From: an uncultured Flavobacteriaceae bacterium
Lineage (GTDB): Bacteria > Bacteroidota > Bacteroidia > Flavobacteriales > Flavobacteriaceae
Length of the DNA: 64,000 nucleotides
Direction: 5' to 3'
NCBI GenBank assembly: GCA_905181835.1
Contig: CAJIZF010000006.1
Location: forward strand, 101,805-165,804
Positions 44,504 to 54,481 of the stretch are shown piece by piece; positions within the stretch are counted from its first letter, which is position 1, and each line of letters opens with the position of its first letter. The notes beneath the pieces were generated by a model. It was not told the origin of the DNA and made no database searches. It worked only from the letters and a program-made list of their open reading frames with translations. Made by a program: the position numbers and the translations under genes.

Positions 44504-45110
44504 AACCCTCTTATTTGATTTTGGTGATGTATTTATAAATTTGGATAAAGAAGCTCCAAATATAGAAATGAAAAAAATCGGAATTCATTCTTTTTCAAAT
44601 GAAATGATGGAAACCAATAAACAATATGAAACAGGTAAAATAGCTACTACACAATTTTTAGATTGGTATCATAAAGCATTTCCTTGTAGTTCAAAAAAAC
44701 AGCTTTCTGATGCTTGGAATTCTATTATTTTAACTTTTCCTGAATATAGACTAAAGTTTTTGGAAGGTTTAGCAAATTCGAAACAGTATCAACTAATTTT
44801 GTTAAGTAACACGAATAATTTACATATTGAAAAAGTAATTGAAAATATGACTTTGAAAAGATATAATCGTTTTAAAAATTGTTTTGATGCTTTTTACCTT
44901 TCTCAGGAAATTAATTTACGAAAGCCTGATAAAAACATTTATGAATTTGTTTTAAACTCGCATAATATCAACCCAAACGAATGCTTATTTATCGATGATA
45001 CTAAAGAAAATACAGAAACAGCAAAAACACTTGGAATTCATACTTGGAATATTATTCCAAAAAAAGAAGATGTTGTAGATTTATTCCAAATAAAAAAGGT
45101 TTTATTTTAA
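44496..45110 (+). CDS. HAD family hydrolase
   Basis: LLFDFGDVFINLD, LLSNTNNLH, LRKPDKNIYE, CLFIDDTKEN. Confidence 0.93.
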   Translation: MIKTLLFDFGDVFINLDKEAPNIEMKKIGIHSFSNEMMETNKQYETGKIATTQFLDWYHKAFPCSSKKQLSDAWNSIILTFPEYRLKFLEGLANSKQYQLILLSNTNNLHIEKVIENMTLKRYNRFKNCFDAFYLSQEINLRKPDKNIYEFVLNSHNINPNECLFIDDTKENTETAKTLGIHTWNIIPKKEDVVDLFQIKKVLF

Positions 45111-45143
45111 AATTCATATTAAATTACTTAAAATTTTTAGCAT

Positions 45144-46007
45144 TTGATTTATTTACTCCTCAGCATATTAGCATCCACAATAATTTTTATCAATTTTAAA
45201 TTATTTGAAAGATTTAAAATTAATATATTTCAAGCCATAGTTGTAAATTATTGCATTGCTTTTATAACAGGAATTATTGCATATGATGGGACAGTTACTA
45301 TATCGAAATTGCCAACCTATGATTGGTTTTACTTTACATTAATTCTAGGTGGATTATTTATTATAGTATTTAATTTAATGGCAATTACCACACAAAGAAG
45401 TGGTCTTTCTGTAGTTTCTGTAGCAACAAAAATGAGTGTTGTTATTCCTGTCTTATTTGGGCTTATTTATTATAAAGAAAGTTTAGGTGCTATAAAACTT
45501 ATCGGTATTGGCATTGCTCTATTTGCTGTATACCTTACTTCCAATAAATCAAACCAAGGAATTAGTATTAATAGAAAATTAATTCTTTTACCCATATTAG
45601 TTTTTGTTGGTAGTGGAATTATTGACACAAGTATTAAATTTTTAGAAGATACTTTTGTTGCAAAAAATGATGTACCCCTATTTTCAGCAATAATATTTCT
45701 AGCGGCTGCAATTTTAGGTTTTGTTTTTATTATCATTCAAATTATTAAAGGAAGTTTTAAGTTTGAATTTAAAAATGTTATTGCAGGTATTTGTTTAGGT
45801 GTTCCTAATTATTTTTCTATATACTTTTTAGTAAAAACATTGCGTAGTGACATATTAGATAGTTCTGGGATCTTTGCTATTAATAATGTCTCAATAGTTA
45901 CATTATCTACTTTTACTGGAATTATACTATTTAAAGAGAAGCTTATACGGAAAAACTGGATAGGTATTATTTTGGCAATTTTAAGTATTATTTTAATATC
46001 AATATAG
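45144..46007 (+). CDS. EamA/DMT-type transporter
   Basis: Ten hydrophobic segments, DMT-like internal duplication. Confidence 0.85.
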   Translation: MIYLLLSILASTIIFINFKLFERFKINIFQAIVVNYCIAFITGIIAYDGTVTISKLPTYDWFYFTLILGGLFIIVFNLMAITTQRSGLSVVSVATKMSVVIPVLFGLIYYKESLGAIKLIGIGIALFAVYLTSNKSNQGISINRKLILLPILVFVGSGIIDTSIKFLEDTFVAKNDVPLFSAIIFLAAAILGFVFIIIQIIKGSFKFEFKNVIAGICLGVPNYFSIYFLVKTLRSDILDSSGIFAINNVSIVTLSTFTGIILFKEKLIRKNWIGIILAILSIILISI

Positions 46008-46009
46008 TA

Positions 46010-46621
46010 TTGGATAAAGATGTATATAAAACTATTGATAAAGTTTCAACTGAAGCATTATTTAAAGATCGCGGAAGTAAGTTTTATGGCTATGCATTTC
46101 CTGTAACAAACGAAGAGGAAATTAAAGAAAATATAGAGTTTTTAAAAAAACAACACTATAATGCACGCCATTGGTGTTACGCATGGCAATTAGGAAAGAA
46201 ATATGAAAAATATAGAGCTAATGATGATGGAGAACCTTCCAATAGTGCAGGAATGCCCATATATGGACAATTGCAAGCTTTCGAAGTCACTAACGTTTTA
46301 GTGGTTGTAGTACGGTATTTTGGAGGTACAAAATTGGGGGTTGGTGGATTAATACAAGCCTATAAAACAGCGGCAAAACTTGCTTTAGAAAATTCGGAGA
46401 TTATTCAAAAAACAATAAATGAAGAGTTTATTTTACAGTTTAATTATTCAGAAATGAATAAAGTTATGCGAATTGTAAAAGAAGAGCAAATTTCAATTAT
46501 TAATCAAAAATTAGACTTGAACTGCAGGTATATCATATCGGTTAGAAAAAAAGAAGCTGCTAAAGTTTTTAAGCTTTTTGACGAAACATATAAAGTTTTG
46601 ATTAAAAAAAAGGACAACTAA
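46010..46621 (+). CDS. YigZ/IMPACT family protein
   Basis: RHWCYAWQLG, DDGEPSNSAGMPIYGQL, VVVVRYFGGTKLGVGGLI. Confidence 0.95.
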   Translation: MDKDVYKTIDKVSTEALFKDRGSKFYGYAFPVTNEEEIKENIEFLKKQHYNARHWCYAWQLGKKYEKYRANDDGEPSNSAGMPIYGQLQAFEVTNVLVVVVRYFGGTKLGVGGLIQAYKTAAKLALENSEIIQKTINEEFILQFNYSEMNKVMRIVKEEQISIINQKLDLNCRYIISVRKKEAAKVFKLFDETYKVLIKKKDN

Positions 46622-46625
46622 TTCT

Positions 46626-47021
46626 TTACAGAAGTTTTTCTAATAAATAACCAGGTGCTTTTATTAATTTTCTTGTAATACTGTCTATAAATACTAAAGA
46701 GGTCGTAGCGGTAACCAAAAGTTCATCATCCTGATTATGAATTTCATAATAAAATTTAATTTTTACTGAAGGTATTTCCAACAAAGAAGTTTTAATTGTT
46801 AGTAAATCATCATACTTTGCAGGTTTCTTGTAGTCGATATTGAGGTTGATCACAGGTAACATAACTTGGTGTTCTTCCATAAACTTATAGGTTAACCCTA
46901 GAGACCTTAACCAATCGGTTCTGCCTTGCTCTAAGTATTGAGCGTAATTTCCATAATAAACAATACCCATTTGGTCAGTTTCAGAATAACGAACACGTAA
47001 TTTTGTTACAGAATTTTTCAA
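46626..47021 (-). CDS. Acyl-CoA thioesterase (YbgC-like)
   Basis: RVRYSETDQMGIVYYGNYAQYLEQGRTDWL. Confidence 0.93.
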   Translation of the reverse strand: MKNSVTKLRVRYSETDQMGIVYYGNYAQYLEQGRTDWLRSLGLTYKFMEEHQVMLPVINLNIDYKKPAKYDDLLTIKTSLLEIPSVKIKFYYEIHNQDDELLVTATTSLVFIDSITRKLIKAPGYLLEKLL

Positions 47022-47225
47022 GAAAATAGGAAATTATAAGAAAGTTTTGTTGTAGATTTATCTGGATCATAATATGAGAAAAAAAAACTGAAAATTCAAT
47101 AGCTATTTTGTTTTTTTTTTAACTTTTTTGTTCACATATTTGCAATGTAAAGAAATTGTTCGGGGGATACTAATTTTCTTTTCAAAAAAAAGATTTTTTA
47201 AATAACGAATACCTTGGATACAATT

Positions 47226-48653
47226 ATGAGCAAATCTGCCGACTTGGTTTGGGACAAGTGTCTCACTTTTATAAAAGATAATATTACCGCTCAAGCTTTT
47301 AAAACCTGGTTTGAACCAATCAAAGCTGTAAAATTGGCTGACGATGCGTTAAGCGTTCAGGTTCCAAGTAAATTTTTTTATGAATGGTTAGAAGAACACT
47401 ATGTAAAAATTTTAAAAGTGGCTCTGACAAAAGAACTCGGAGAAACTGCAAAGTTAGTGTACATCATAAAAATGGAAAATACTTATGGTAATAAACAGCC
47501 TTTTACCGAAAAAATTCCAAGCTCAAACCGAAATCACCTAAGATCTCAAGAGGTTGATGTAGCCATAAAAAATAAAAATCCTATGTTAAAGAATCCTTTT
47601 ATTATTCCAGGGATTCGTAATGTAAAGATTGAATCTCAACTCAATGCAAATTATAGTTTTGAAAATTTCCTTGAAGGAGATTCAAACAGACTTGCTAGGT
47701 CTGCCGGAATGGCCGTGGCTAATAAACCTGGTGGAACTTCTTTCAACCCACTTTTAATTTTTGGTGGAGTTGGATTAGGAAAAACTCACTTGGCTCATGC
47801 AATTGGTGTCGAAATAAAAGATAAATATCCTGAAAAAACAGTTCTATATATTTCAGCTGAAAAGTTCACACAACAGTATATTGAATCTGTCAAGAAAAAC
47901 AATAGGAATGATTTTATTCATTTTTATCAAATAATAGATATTTTGATAGTTGATGATATTCAACTGCTTTCAGGAAAAGCTGGTACGCAAGATGTTTTCT
48001 TTCACATTTTTAATCATTTACATCAAAATGGCAAACAAGTAATATTAACAAGTGACAAAGCACCTGTTGATATGATTGATATTGAACAACGTTTACTCTC
48101 AAGATTTAAATGGGGCTTATCTGCCGAATTAAATCATCCAGATTATGAAACTAGAATCGCTATCATCAAGAATAAACTTTATAGAGATGGCGTACAAATG
48201 CCTGAAGATATAGTTGAGTTTTTAGCTAATAATATTAAAACAAACATAAGAGAGTTAGAGGGAGCAATAATTTCCTTAATAGCACATTCTTCATTTAACA
48301 AAAAGGAAATCACTATAGATCTTGCAAAAAGAATAGTTGATAATTACGTAAAGAATACCAGTCGTGAAGTATCAATTGATTATATTCAAAAAATTGTAAG
48401 TGAGTATTTTCAAATGGATGTAGATACTTTACAATCTAAAACAAGAAAAAGACATATAGTTCAAGCAAGACAACTAGCTATGTTTTTTGCTAAAAAACTT
48501 ACCAAAGCATCACTAGCTTCGATTGGATCTCAAATCGGAAAACGAGATCATGCTACCGTTTTACATGCATGCAAAACAGTTGATAACTTGTCTAGTACTG
48601 ATAAGCAATTCAGAAAATATGTAGAAGATCTCAACAAAAAGTTGACCTTGTAA
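47226..48653 (+). CDS. dnaA: Chromosomal replication initiator protein DnaA
   Basis: FIFGGVGLGKTHLAHAIG-type Walker A, domain IV IGKRDHATVLHACKTV; ATG MSKSADLVWDKC at 47226. Confidence 0.98.
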   Translation: MSKSADLVWDKCLTFIKDNITAQAFKTWFEPIKAVKLADDALSVQVPSKFFYEWLEEHYVKILKVALTKELGETAKLVYIIKMENTYGNKQPFTEKIPSSNRNHLRSQEVDVAIKNKNPMLKNPFIIPGIRNVKIESQLNANYSFENFLEGDSNRLARSAGMAVANKPGGTSFNPLLIFGGVGLGKTHLAHAIGVEIKDKYPEKTVLYISAEKFTQQYIESVKKNNRNDFIHFYQIIDILIVDDIQLLSGKAGTQDVFFHIFNHLHQNGKQVILTSDKAPVDMIDIEQRLLSRFKWGLSAELNHPDYETRIAIIKNKLYRDGVQMPEDIVEFLANNIKTNIRELEGAIISLIAHSSFNKKEITIDLAKRIVDNYVKNTSREVSIDYIQKIVSEYFQMDVDTLQSKTRKRHIVQARQLAMFFAKKLTKASLASIGSQIGKRDHATVLHACKTVDNLSSTDKQFRKYVEDLNKKLTL

Positions 48654-48693
48654 TTGAAAAAATTAAAATTGTTTCTTATTAATATTTTCTGCG

Positions 48694-49155
48694 ATGAAAG
48701 TTAAAATACTTATGGTCTGCTTAGGAAATATTTGTCGATCTCCTATCGCAGAAGGCATACTTAAATCGAAACTTAATAGCAATAATTTTTTTATAGATTC
48801 TGCAGGAACCGGATCATGGCATGTTGGAAATAAGCCTGATTTACGAAGTATCGCTGTCAGTAAAGCGCATCATATTGATATTAGCAACCAAAATGCAAGA
48901 CAGTTTACTTATGAAGATTACAAAAATTTTGATCATATTTATGTAATGGATCAATCTAATAAAAAAAATGTGCTTTCATTAGCAAAAACTCTAGAGGATC
49001 GAAATAAAGTTCAATTAATTTTAGATGAATTAATTCCAAACTCAAACCTAGAAGTTCCAGACCCCTATTACGATGAAGACCAAGGGTTTGAAAATGTTTT
49101 TCAAATGCTAGACAAAGCTTGTGAAAGTATTGTTTATCGTTTTTTAAATTTTTAA
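48694..49155 (+). CDS. Low molecular weight protein-tyrosine-phosphatase
   Basis: ILMVCLGNICRSPIAEGIL, VPDPYYDEDQGFENVF. Confidence 0.96.
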   Translation: MKVKILMVCLGNICRSPIAEGILKSKLNSNNFFIDSAGTGSWHVGNKPDLRSIAVSKAHHIDISNQNARQFTYEDYKNFDHIYVMDQSNKKNVLSLAKTLEDRNKVQLILDELIPNSNLEVPDPYYDEDQGFENVFQMLDKACESIVYRFLNF

Positions 49156-49192
49156 ATCTTTTTATTATTTTAGTATATTCAAAAAAAAAAAA

Positions 49193-50560
49193 ATGAAAAA
49201 TTTATTATATACCCTTTTATTTACAATAACATTTTACTCATACGCTCAAGAAGTAAATTTAGAACTATTTAAAAGTGGTTTCACCAGTCCAGTAGATATA
49301 CAAAATGCCGGAGACGATCGTCTATTTATTGTTGAACAAGCAGGAATTATTAGAATATTAAATCCGGATGCAACCATAAATTCAGAACCTTTTTTAAATA
49401 TAACAAGTTTGATTTCATCAGGTGGAGAACGCGGATTATTAGGATTAGCTTTTCATCCTAATTATTCTAATAATGGTTATTTTTTTGTTTATTATACCAA
49501 TACGAGTGGGGATACTCAAGTAGCCAGATATACTATGGATGCTACTGATTCAAATATAGCTGATCCAAATACTGCAGTATTGATAATTGGTGCCGATCAG
49601 CCATACAGCAACCATAATGGGGGTTGTATTCAATTTGGCGCTGATGGATTTCTGTACGTTGGTTTAGGTGATGGCGGAAGTGGTGGAGATCCCGGAAATA
49701 GATCACAAAACTTGGAAACACTTCTTGGAAAAATACTTAGAATTGATATTGATAATACAAATGGTCAAAATAATTACGATATCCCATCTGACAATCCTTT
49801 TGTTGAAGATTCTAATTCTTTAGATGAGATCTGGGCCTACGGAGTCCGAAACCCGTGGCGTTTTTCTTTTGATAGTGAATCAGATGAATTATGGATTGCT
49901 GACGTTGGACAAGGAGATATAGAAGAAATAAATAAAGTAGCTCCAGATGCTGCTGGTCTAAATTATGGATGGCGTTGCTACGAAGGATCTCAAACTTATA
50001 ATACCAGTGGTTGTCCAGATCCTTCTGAATTAACATTTCCAGTAGCAGAATATACTCATGCTGTTGGTTATTCGATTACAGGAGGTTATGTATATCATGG
50101 AAACGTATACAGTGATATTCAAGATTTATATTTTTTTGCAGATCTAAATGGTTTAATTGGTACTGTTGATAACGATAATAATTTAATTAATTATGGTAAT
50201 TATGGAGGTACATGGGTTTCATTTGGAGAAGATGTAAATGGTGAACTTTATATCGCTGATATTTCCGGGTCTATATATAAAGTAAAAGGTGGAGAGATTT
50301 TTGACACACAAAGCTTTTCTGAATCACAAGTATCGTTAACACCAAACCCTACATCGAATAATGTGCGTATTATATTGGATGGACATTTAATTTCAAAAAT
50401 TGATATTATTGATTTAAAAGGAGCTATTGTTTTCTCTGAAAAAAACCTATCATTATCAGAAAAAAATATTTCATTAAATTCAATGAAAAGTGGTGTTTAT
50501 ATTGTTAAAATACTTTCTGAAAATGGGCAGTCTATTTTCAAAAAATTAATTATTAATTAG
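49193..50560 (+). CDS. PQQ-dependent sugar dehydrogenase-like secreted protein with T9SS type A sorting domain
   Basis: Signal peptide; ERGLLGLAFHPNYSNNGYFFVYYTN, EIWAYGVRNPWRFSFD; C-term SLTPNPTSNNVRIIL...KKLIIN. Confidence 0.95.
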   Translation: MKNLLYTLLFTITFYSYAQEVNLELFKSGFTSPVDIQNAGDDRLFIVEQAGIIRILNPDATINSEPFLNITSLISSGGERGLLGLAFHPNYSNNGYFFVYYTNTSGDTQVARYTMDATDSNIADPNTAVLIIGADQPYSNHNGGCIQFGADGFLYVGLGDGGSGGDPGNRSQNLETLLGKILRIDIDNTNGQNNYDIPSDNPFVEDSNSLDEIWAYGVRNPWRFSFDSESDELWIADVGQGDIEEINKVAPDAAGLNYGWRCYEGSQTYNTSGCPDPSELTFPVAEYTHAVGYSITGGYVYHGNVYSDIQDLYFFADLNGLIGTVDNDNNLINYGNYGGTWVSFGEDVNGELYIADISGSIYKVKGGEIFDTQSFSESQVSLTPNPTSNNVRIILDGHLISKIDIIDLKGAIVFSEKNLSLSEKNISLNSMKSGVYIVKILSENGQSIFKKLIIN

Positions 50561-50563
50561 ATT

Positions 50564-51274
50564 GTGAATTTAAAAGGAAAAATTTATTTAATTCCCTGTA
50601 CCCTAGGGACTACAAATCCTATTGAAGTTCTTCCTCTAGTCGTAAAAAAGACAATCGAGAATATTGACATCTTTATCGTAGAGAACGAAAAAAATGCAAG
50701 ACGATTTATCAAAAATATTTGCCCAAAAAAAAGTCAACCCTTACTAACTTTTAAAATTATAAATAAGTACACCCTAGACTCAGAGATCCCCGAGATGTTG
50801 AACCCCTGTATGGCTGGTCAACATATTGGAGTCATTTCGGATGCCGGATGTCCTGGTATTGCAGATCCTGGAGCTTCAGTAGTTGAACAAGCACATCTAA
50901 AAGGAATAAAAGTGATTCCCTTAGTCGGACCATCTTCTATTTTACTTGCAATGATGGCTAGCGGATTAAACGGACAAAGTTTTTCTTTTAACGGTTATTT
51001 GCCCATTGATAAAAAAGAAAGAAAAACAGAAATTAAGCGCTTAGAGAAGTTATCTTCAGATTTCCAGCAATCGCAATTATTCATCGAAACTCCCTATCGA
51101 AACAATCAAATGTTCGAAAGCTTGATCAAAAATTTACATTCACAAACTATGCTTTGTGTGGCAGCAGATATAACGTTGCCAACAGAATACATTAAAACAT
51201 TTACTGTAGATCACTGGAAAAGAGAGAAGATTGACTTACACAAGAGGCCAACATTATTTATATTACAAAAATAG
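50564..51274 (+). CDS. SAM-dependent methyltransferase, RsmI/YraL family (tetrapyrrole methylase fold)
   Basis: IYLIPCTLGTTNP, GVISDAGCPGIADPGASVV. Confidence 0.93.
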   Translation: MNLKGKIYLIPCTLGTTNPIEVLPLVVKKTIENIDIFIVENEKNARRFIKNICPKKSQPLLTFKIINKYTLDSEIPEMLNPCMAGQHIGVISDAGCPGIADPGASVVEQAHLKGIKVIPLVGPSSILLAMMASGLNGQSFSFNGYLPIDKKERKTEIKRLEKLSSDFQQSQLFIETPYRNNQMFESLIKNLHSQTMLCVAADITLPTEYIKTFTVDHWKREKIDLHKRPTLFILQK

Positions 51275-51280
51275 TTGAGA

Positions 51281-51940
51281 TTAAGCTTTTGCCTTTCTGT
51301 TGGCTATTACAAAAGAAGTGTCATAACCAGAAAACTTTTTTAAGTAATATTCAATTGAAGTTCCAAACGCATCACTAAAATTGACGGATCCACCACTTCG
51401 CAAATATTTTTTTACATTCCCAGCTCCAGCTAAATGGGCAGCAGCTAGAATTCCAGATTCTGTGATTTTAACACCACCGACACGTATCCCCTGAAATTTT
51501 TTAATATCTCTTCGCAGGATCCATTTATTTCTTGCAGTATTTGCAGTAAAGGCCTGTTCTTGGAGATAAGAATTGTTTAGAAATTCATCAGAGTCATTAA
51601 TACCAATTAATTTTAGTGTGTTTTTTCCAAATTGATATTTCCCTAAATAACCGTAAATATTAACTATGGCGTAGTCTCCTCTAGACTCTTTAAAACCCAA
51701 CGCTTCTTTAAATCCTATGTAAGAATTTCCAAGATAAATGTAGTTTAAGGGTTTTTTTGGATATAACAAATCAACTTCATCTAAATTTGGAACCTGATAA
51801 CAAAGACTAGTGCTATCAGTCTTGTACTTAGCTAGATCTATTTTTTTGCTTAAAGAAAATCCAGTTAGTAAGATGATCAAAAATACAAACAGGAAAAATA
51901 TTTTAAATAGATTGTTTATTTTATTTATTAGATGTTCCAA
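51281..51940 (-). CDS. Putative membrane-anchored lysozyme/transglycosylase-like protein
   Basis: N-terminal TM; ALGFKESRGDYAIVNIYGYLGKYQFGKNTLKLIG, AAAHLAGAGNVKKYL. Confidence 0.7.
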   Translation of the reverse strand: MEHLINKINNLFKIFFLFVFLIILLTGFSLSKKIDLAKYKTDSTSLCYQVPNLDEVDLLYPKKPLNYIYLGNSYIGFKEALGFKESRGDYAIVNIYGYLGKYQFGKNTLKLIGINDSDEFLNNSYLQEQAFTANTARNKWILRRDIKKFQGIRVGGVKITESGILAAAHLAGAGNVKKYLRSGGSVNFSDAFGTSIEYYLKKFSGYDTSFVIANRKAKA

Positions 51941-52010
51941 TTTATTCTATTTTTTTAGGATTGCAAATATACAAAAATATTTAATATGCTATAATACAAG
52001 GCATTAAGTC

Positions 52011-53057
52011 TTATCTGAAGATTTTTTGTTTAGAAATCCACTGGGTATATTCATTTTTATTACGGATATGCTGTGATAAATTTTTAGCAAATTTGTGATA
52101 ACCAAAATTAGATACGTCTGCTACAAAAAAATAAAAATTATGAGTTTCAAAATTTAATACAGCATCAATACTTGAGATGTCAGGCATGGTAATAGGTCCA
52201 GGAGGAATTCCTGGGTATTTGTATGTATTGTATGGAGAATCAATAACTAGATCTTTATATAATACTCGCTTTATTTGTTGATTGAAATTATTTTCTGAAA
52301 GTTTTTTTGAATAAATAACAGTTGGATCTGCTTGTAATAGCATACCTTTATTTATTCGATTCATATACACACCGGCAATTCTTGGACGTTCGTCAATTTT
52401 GACAGTTTCTTTTTGGACTATAGCAGCGAGACTGATAATTTGCTTTTTTGACAATTTTATTTTTTTTACTTTTTCTAAACGATTTTTATTCCAAAACCTA
52501 TTGAATTCTTCAAGCATTTTTTTGTTAAAATTCTCGGGCGTAATGTCCCAATAAAGTTGATAAGTATTCGGGATGAAATTACATAAAGCAGTTTCTTTTG
52601 TAAAATTATTTTCTTTTAAAAAATTTTCATTAAGCATCGCATTTAAAAAAGATAAACTATCTGCATCTAATTGCTTACCTAGAGTACCAGCTAGATCTTC
52701 TATACGTTCTTGATTGTTGAATTTTACTTTAACTGGAATATTTCCCGTACGTATTGAATTAATAATTTCATTATTATTCATTCCCTTTTTTATAACATAA
52801 TGACCAGATTTTACATTCGAAGAATACCCCTTTTTATTGGCAACAGTCGTAAAGGCCTCAACATCAATTAATAAAGGAGAAATTTCCACTACAACATCAT
52901 TGAAACTATCAGATTGCGATATATAAATATGAGCTTCGTTATTTTGAAAAAAGGTATTTGGCACAAAAATAGTTGAATAAACAAAGTAAGAAAATGCAGC
53001 CATTACGACTAGGCCACACAATAGTATTGCAAAAACAGTTTTTTTTAAGTTACTCAT
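52011..53057 (-). CDS. mltG: Endolytic transglycosylase MltG
   Basis: LAAIVQKETVKIDERPRIAGVYMNRINKGMLLQADPTVIY, SPYNTYKYPGIPPGPI. Confidence 0.97.
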   Translation of the reverse strand: MSNLKKTVFAILLCGLVVMAAFSYFVYSTIFVPNTFFQNNEAHIYISQSDSFNDVVVEISPLLIDVEAFTTVANKKGYSSNVKSGHYVIKKGMNNNEIINSIRTGNIPVKVKFNNQERIEDLAGTLGKQLDADSLSFLNAMLNENFLKENNFTKETALCNFIPNTYQLYWDITPENFNKKMLEEFNRFWNKNRLEKVKKIKLSKKQIISLAAIVQKETVKIDERPRIAGVYMNRINKGMLLQADPTVIYSKKLSENNFNQQIKRVLYKDLVIDSPYNTYKYPGIPPGPITMPDISSIDAVLNFETHNFYFFVADVSNFGYHKFAKNLSQHIRNKNEYTQWISKQKIFR

Positions 53058-53577
53058 TAATTAATTGATAAATTGATTCATTTTTAAATCCATTATTTGA
53101 ATATATCCAATCTTTTTTAATACCTGTTAATTTAAATTTTGAGTTTTCAAATAATTTAATACTTGCTGAATTATCCTCTGTAATATTAGCATACAATTGA
53201 TGTAGATTTAAATGTGTGAATGCATATTTAACGATCATTTGTATAGCTGTCAAAGCATATCCTTTATTTCTTTCGTCAAGCTTGGAAATGATAATACCGA
53301 CTCCCACCCTTTTGTGTTTCGGTTCAAAATCAAACAAATCTATACAACCTATTGGTTGATTTTTTTTATTAGTAGCGATAATTAATCTTAACTGTTTGGA
53401 CTCAAAAATATCTTTATGAGAATTTTCAATGTAATTTCTTAAAATGAACTTTGAGTAGGGACTGGTAGTATTACTAACCTCCCAAAATAATTCAGTATTC
53501 TCTAATTGATATAGAAAATCTAAATCTTCTGGTTCCAATGCTCTTAGATGTATTTGCGTTCCTTTTAGCGTTAACAT
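53050..53577 (-). CDS. GNAT family N-acetyltransferase (RimJ/RimL-like)
   Basis: LRALEPEDLDFLYQLENTELFW, NKGYALTAIQMIVKYAF. Confidence 0.92.
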   Translation of the reverse strand: MLTLKGTQIHLRALEPEDLDFLYQLENTELFWEVSNTTSPYSKFILRNYIENSHKDIFESKQLRLIIATNKKNQPIGCIDLFDFEPKHKRVGVGIIISKLDERNKGYALTAIQMIVKYAFTHLNLHQLYANITEDNSASIKLFENSKFKLTGIKKDWIYSNNGFKNESIYQLINE

Positions 53578-54356
53578 TCCCAGTCTCCTTTATATATTAA
53601 CTCAGCAGGACCTTTTAAATAAATATCCTGATAAATTAAATTATTTTTTTCAAATTCTACAGATAAATTACCGCCTTTTGTTTTTAGTTGAATAAGATTA
53701 AAAAGCGTTTTTTTTAATTCAAACATAGCGATTGCAACTGCAGTGACTCCGGTTCCACAAGATAAAGTTTCAGCCTCTACTCCCCTTTCATATGTTCGAA
53801 CTTCAAAACTATTATCATTAACTTGTTCAACAAAATTAATATTAGAACCCTCTAATCCATATAGATGATTTCTTAAAAAAGAACCCTTTTCAGTTACTTT
53901 AAAATTTTCTAAATCGTTAACCATTTCTACATGATGAGGAGACCCTGTATCTAAATAAAGATAGTCAGTTCTTAAATCAATTTTACTGACATCATTCATT
54001 TTTAAAGATATCATTTCATTAACTATAGATGCTTTATGATGGCCATCAATTGCCTCAAAATTGGTTTTACTGTTTATAATATTTAAAAAATTTGCAAAAT
54101 GTACAATACATCTCCCGCCATTGCCACACATAGTACCTAAATTACCATCTGAATTAAAATATACCATTTTAAAATCTTCAGTATCGCTATTTTCTAATAA
54201 AATAAGTCCATCTGCGCCAATCCCAAATTTTCGACTACACATTTTTTCAATCAAATGATGATGATCTTTTGGAAAAATCAGTTCCCTATTGTCAATTAAA
54301 ACAAAATCGTTACCTGTCCCCTGGTATTTATAAAAAGGTATTATCATATTCCACAA
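53571..54356 (-). CDS. dapF: Diaminopimelate epimerase
   Basis: YQGTGNDFVLIDNR, TMCGNGGRCIVHFA, ERGVEAETLSCGTGVTA. Confidence 0.97.
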   Translation of the reverse strand: MWNMIIPFYKYQGTGNDFVLIDNRELIFPKDHHHLIEKMCSRKFGIGADGLILLENSDTEDFKMVYFNSDGNLGTMCGNGGRCIVHFANFLNIINSKTNFEAIDGHHKASIVNEMISLKMNDVSKIDLRTDYLYLDTGSPHHVEMVNDLENFKVTEKGSFLRNHLYGLEGSNINFVEQVNDNSFEVRTYERGVEAETLSCGTGVTAVAIAMFELKKTLFNLIQLKTKGGNLSVEFEKNNLIYQDIYLKGPAELIYKGDWEC

Positions 54357-54481
54357 ATATATTAAAAGGTTTTGCGTTATAGAAATCTTATTGCTTTGTT
54401 AAATGGGAGTTAAAATCTATTATAAAGAAAATATATTAATAAGGTTTCTGTTAAATTTAATAAATAAAAATATTATAACTA

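Noticed and set aside
47022-47225. oriC next to dnaA
   Set aside because: No clear DnaA boxes (TTATCCACA-like) in the 200-bp upstream region; only an imperfect tttatctgga. Not supported.
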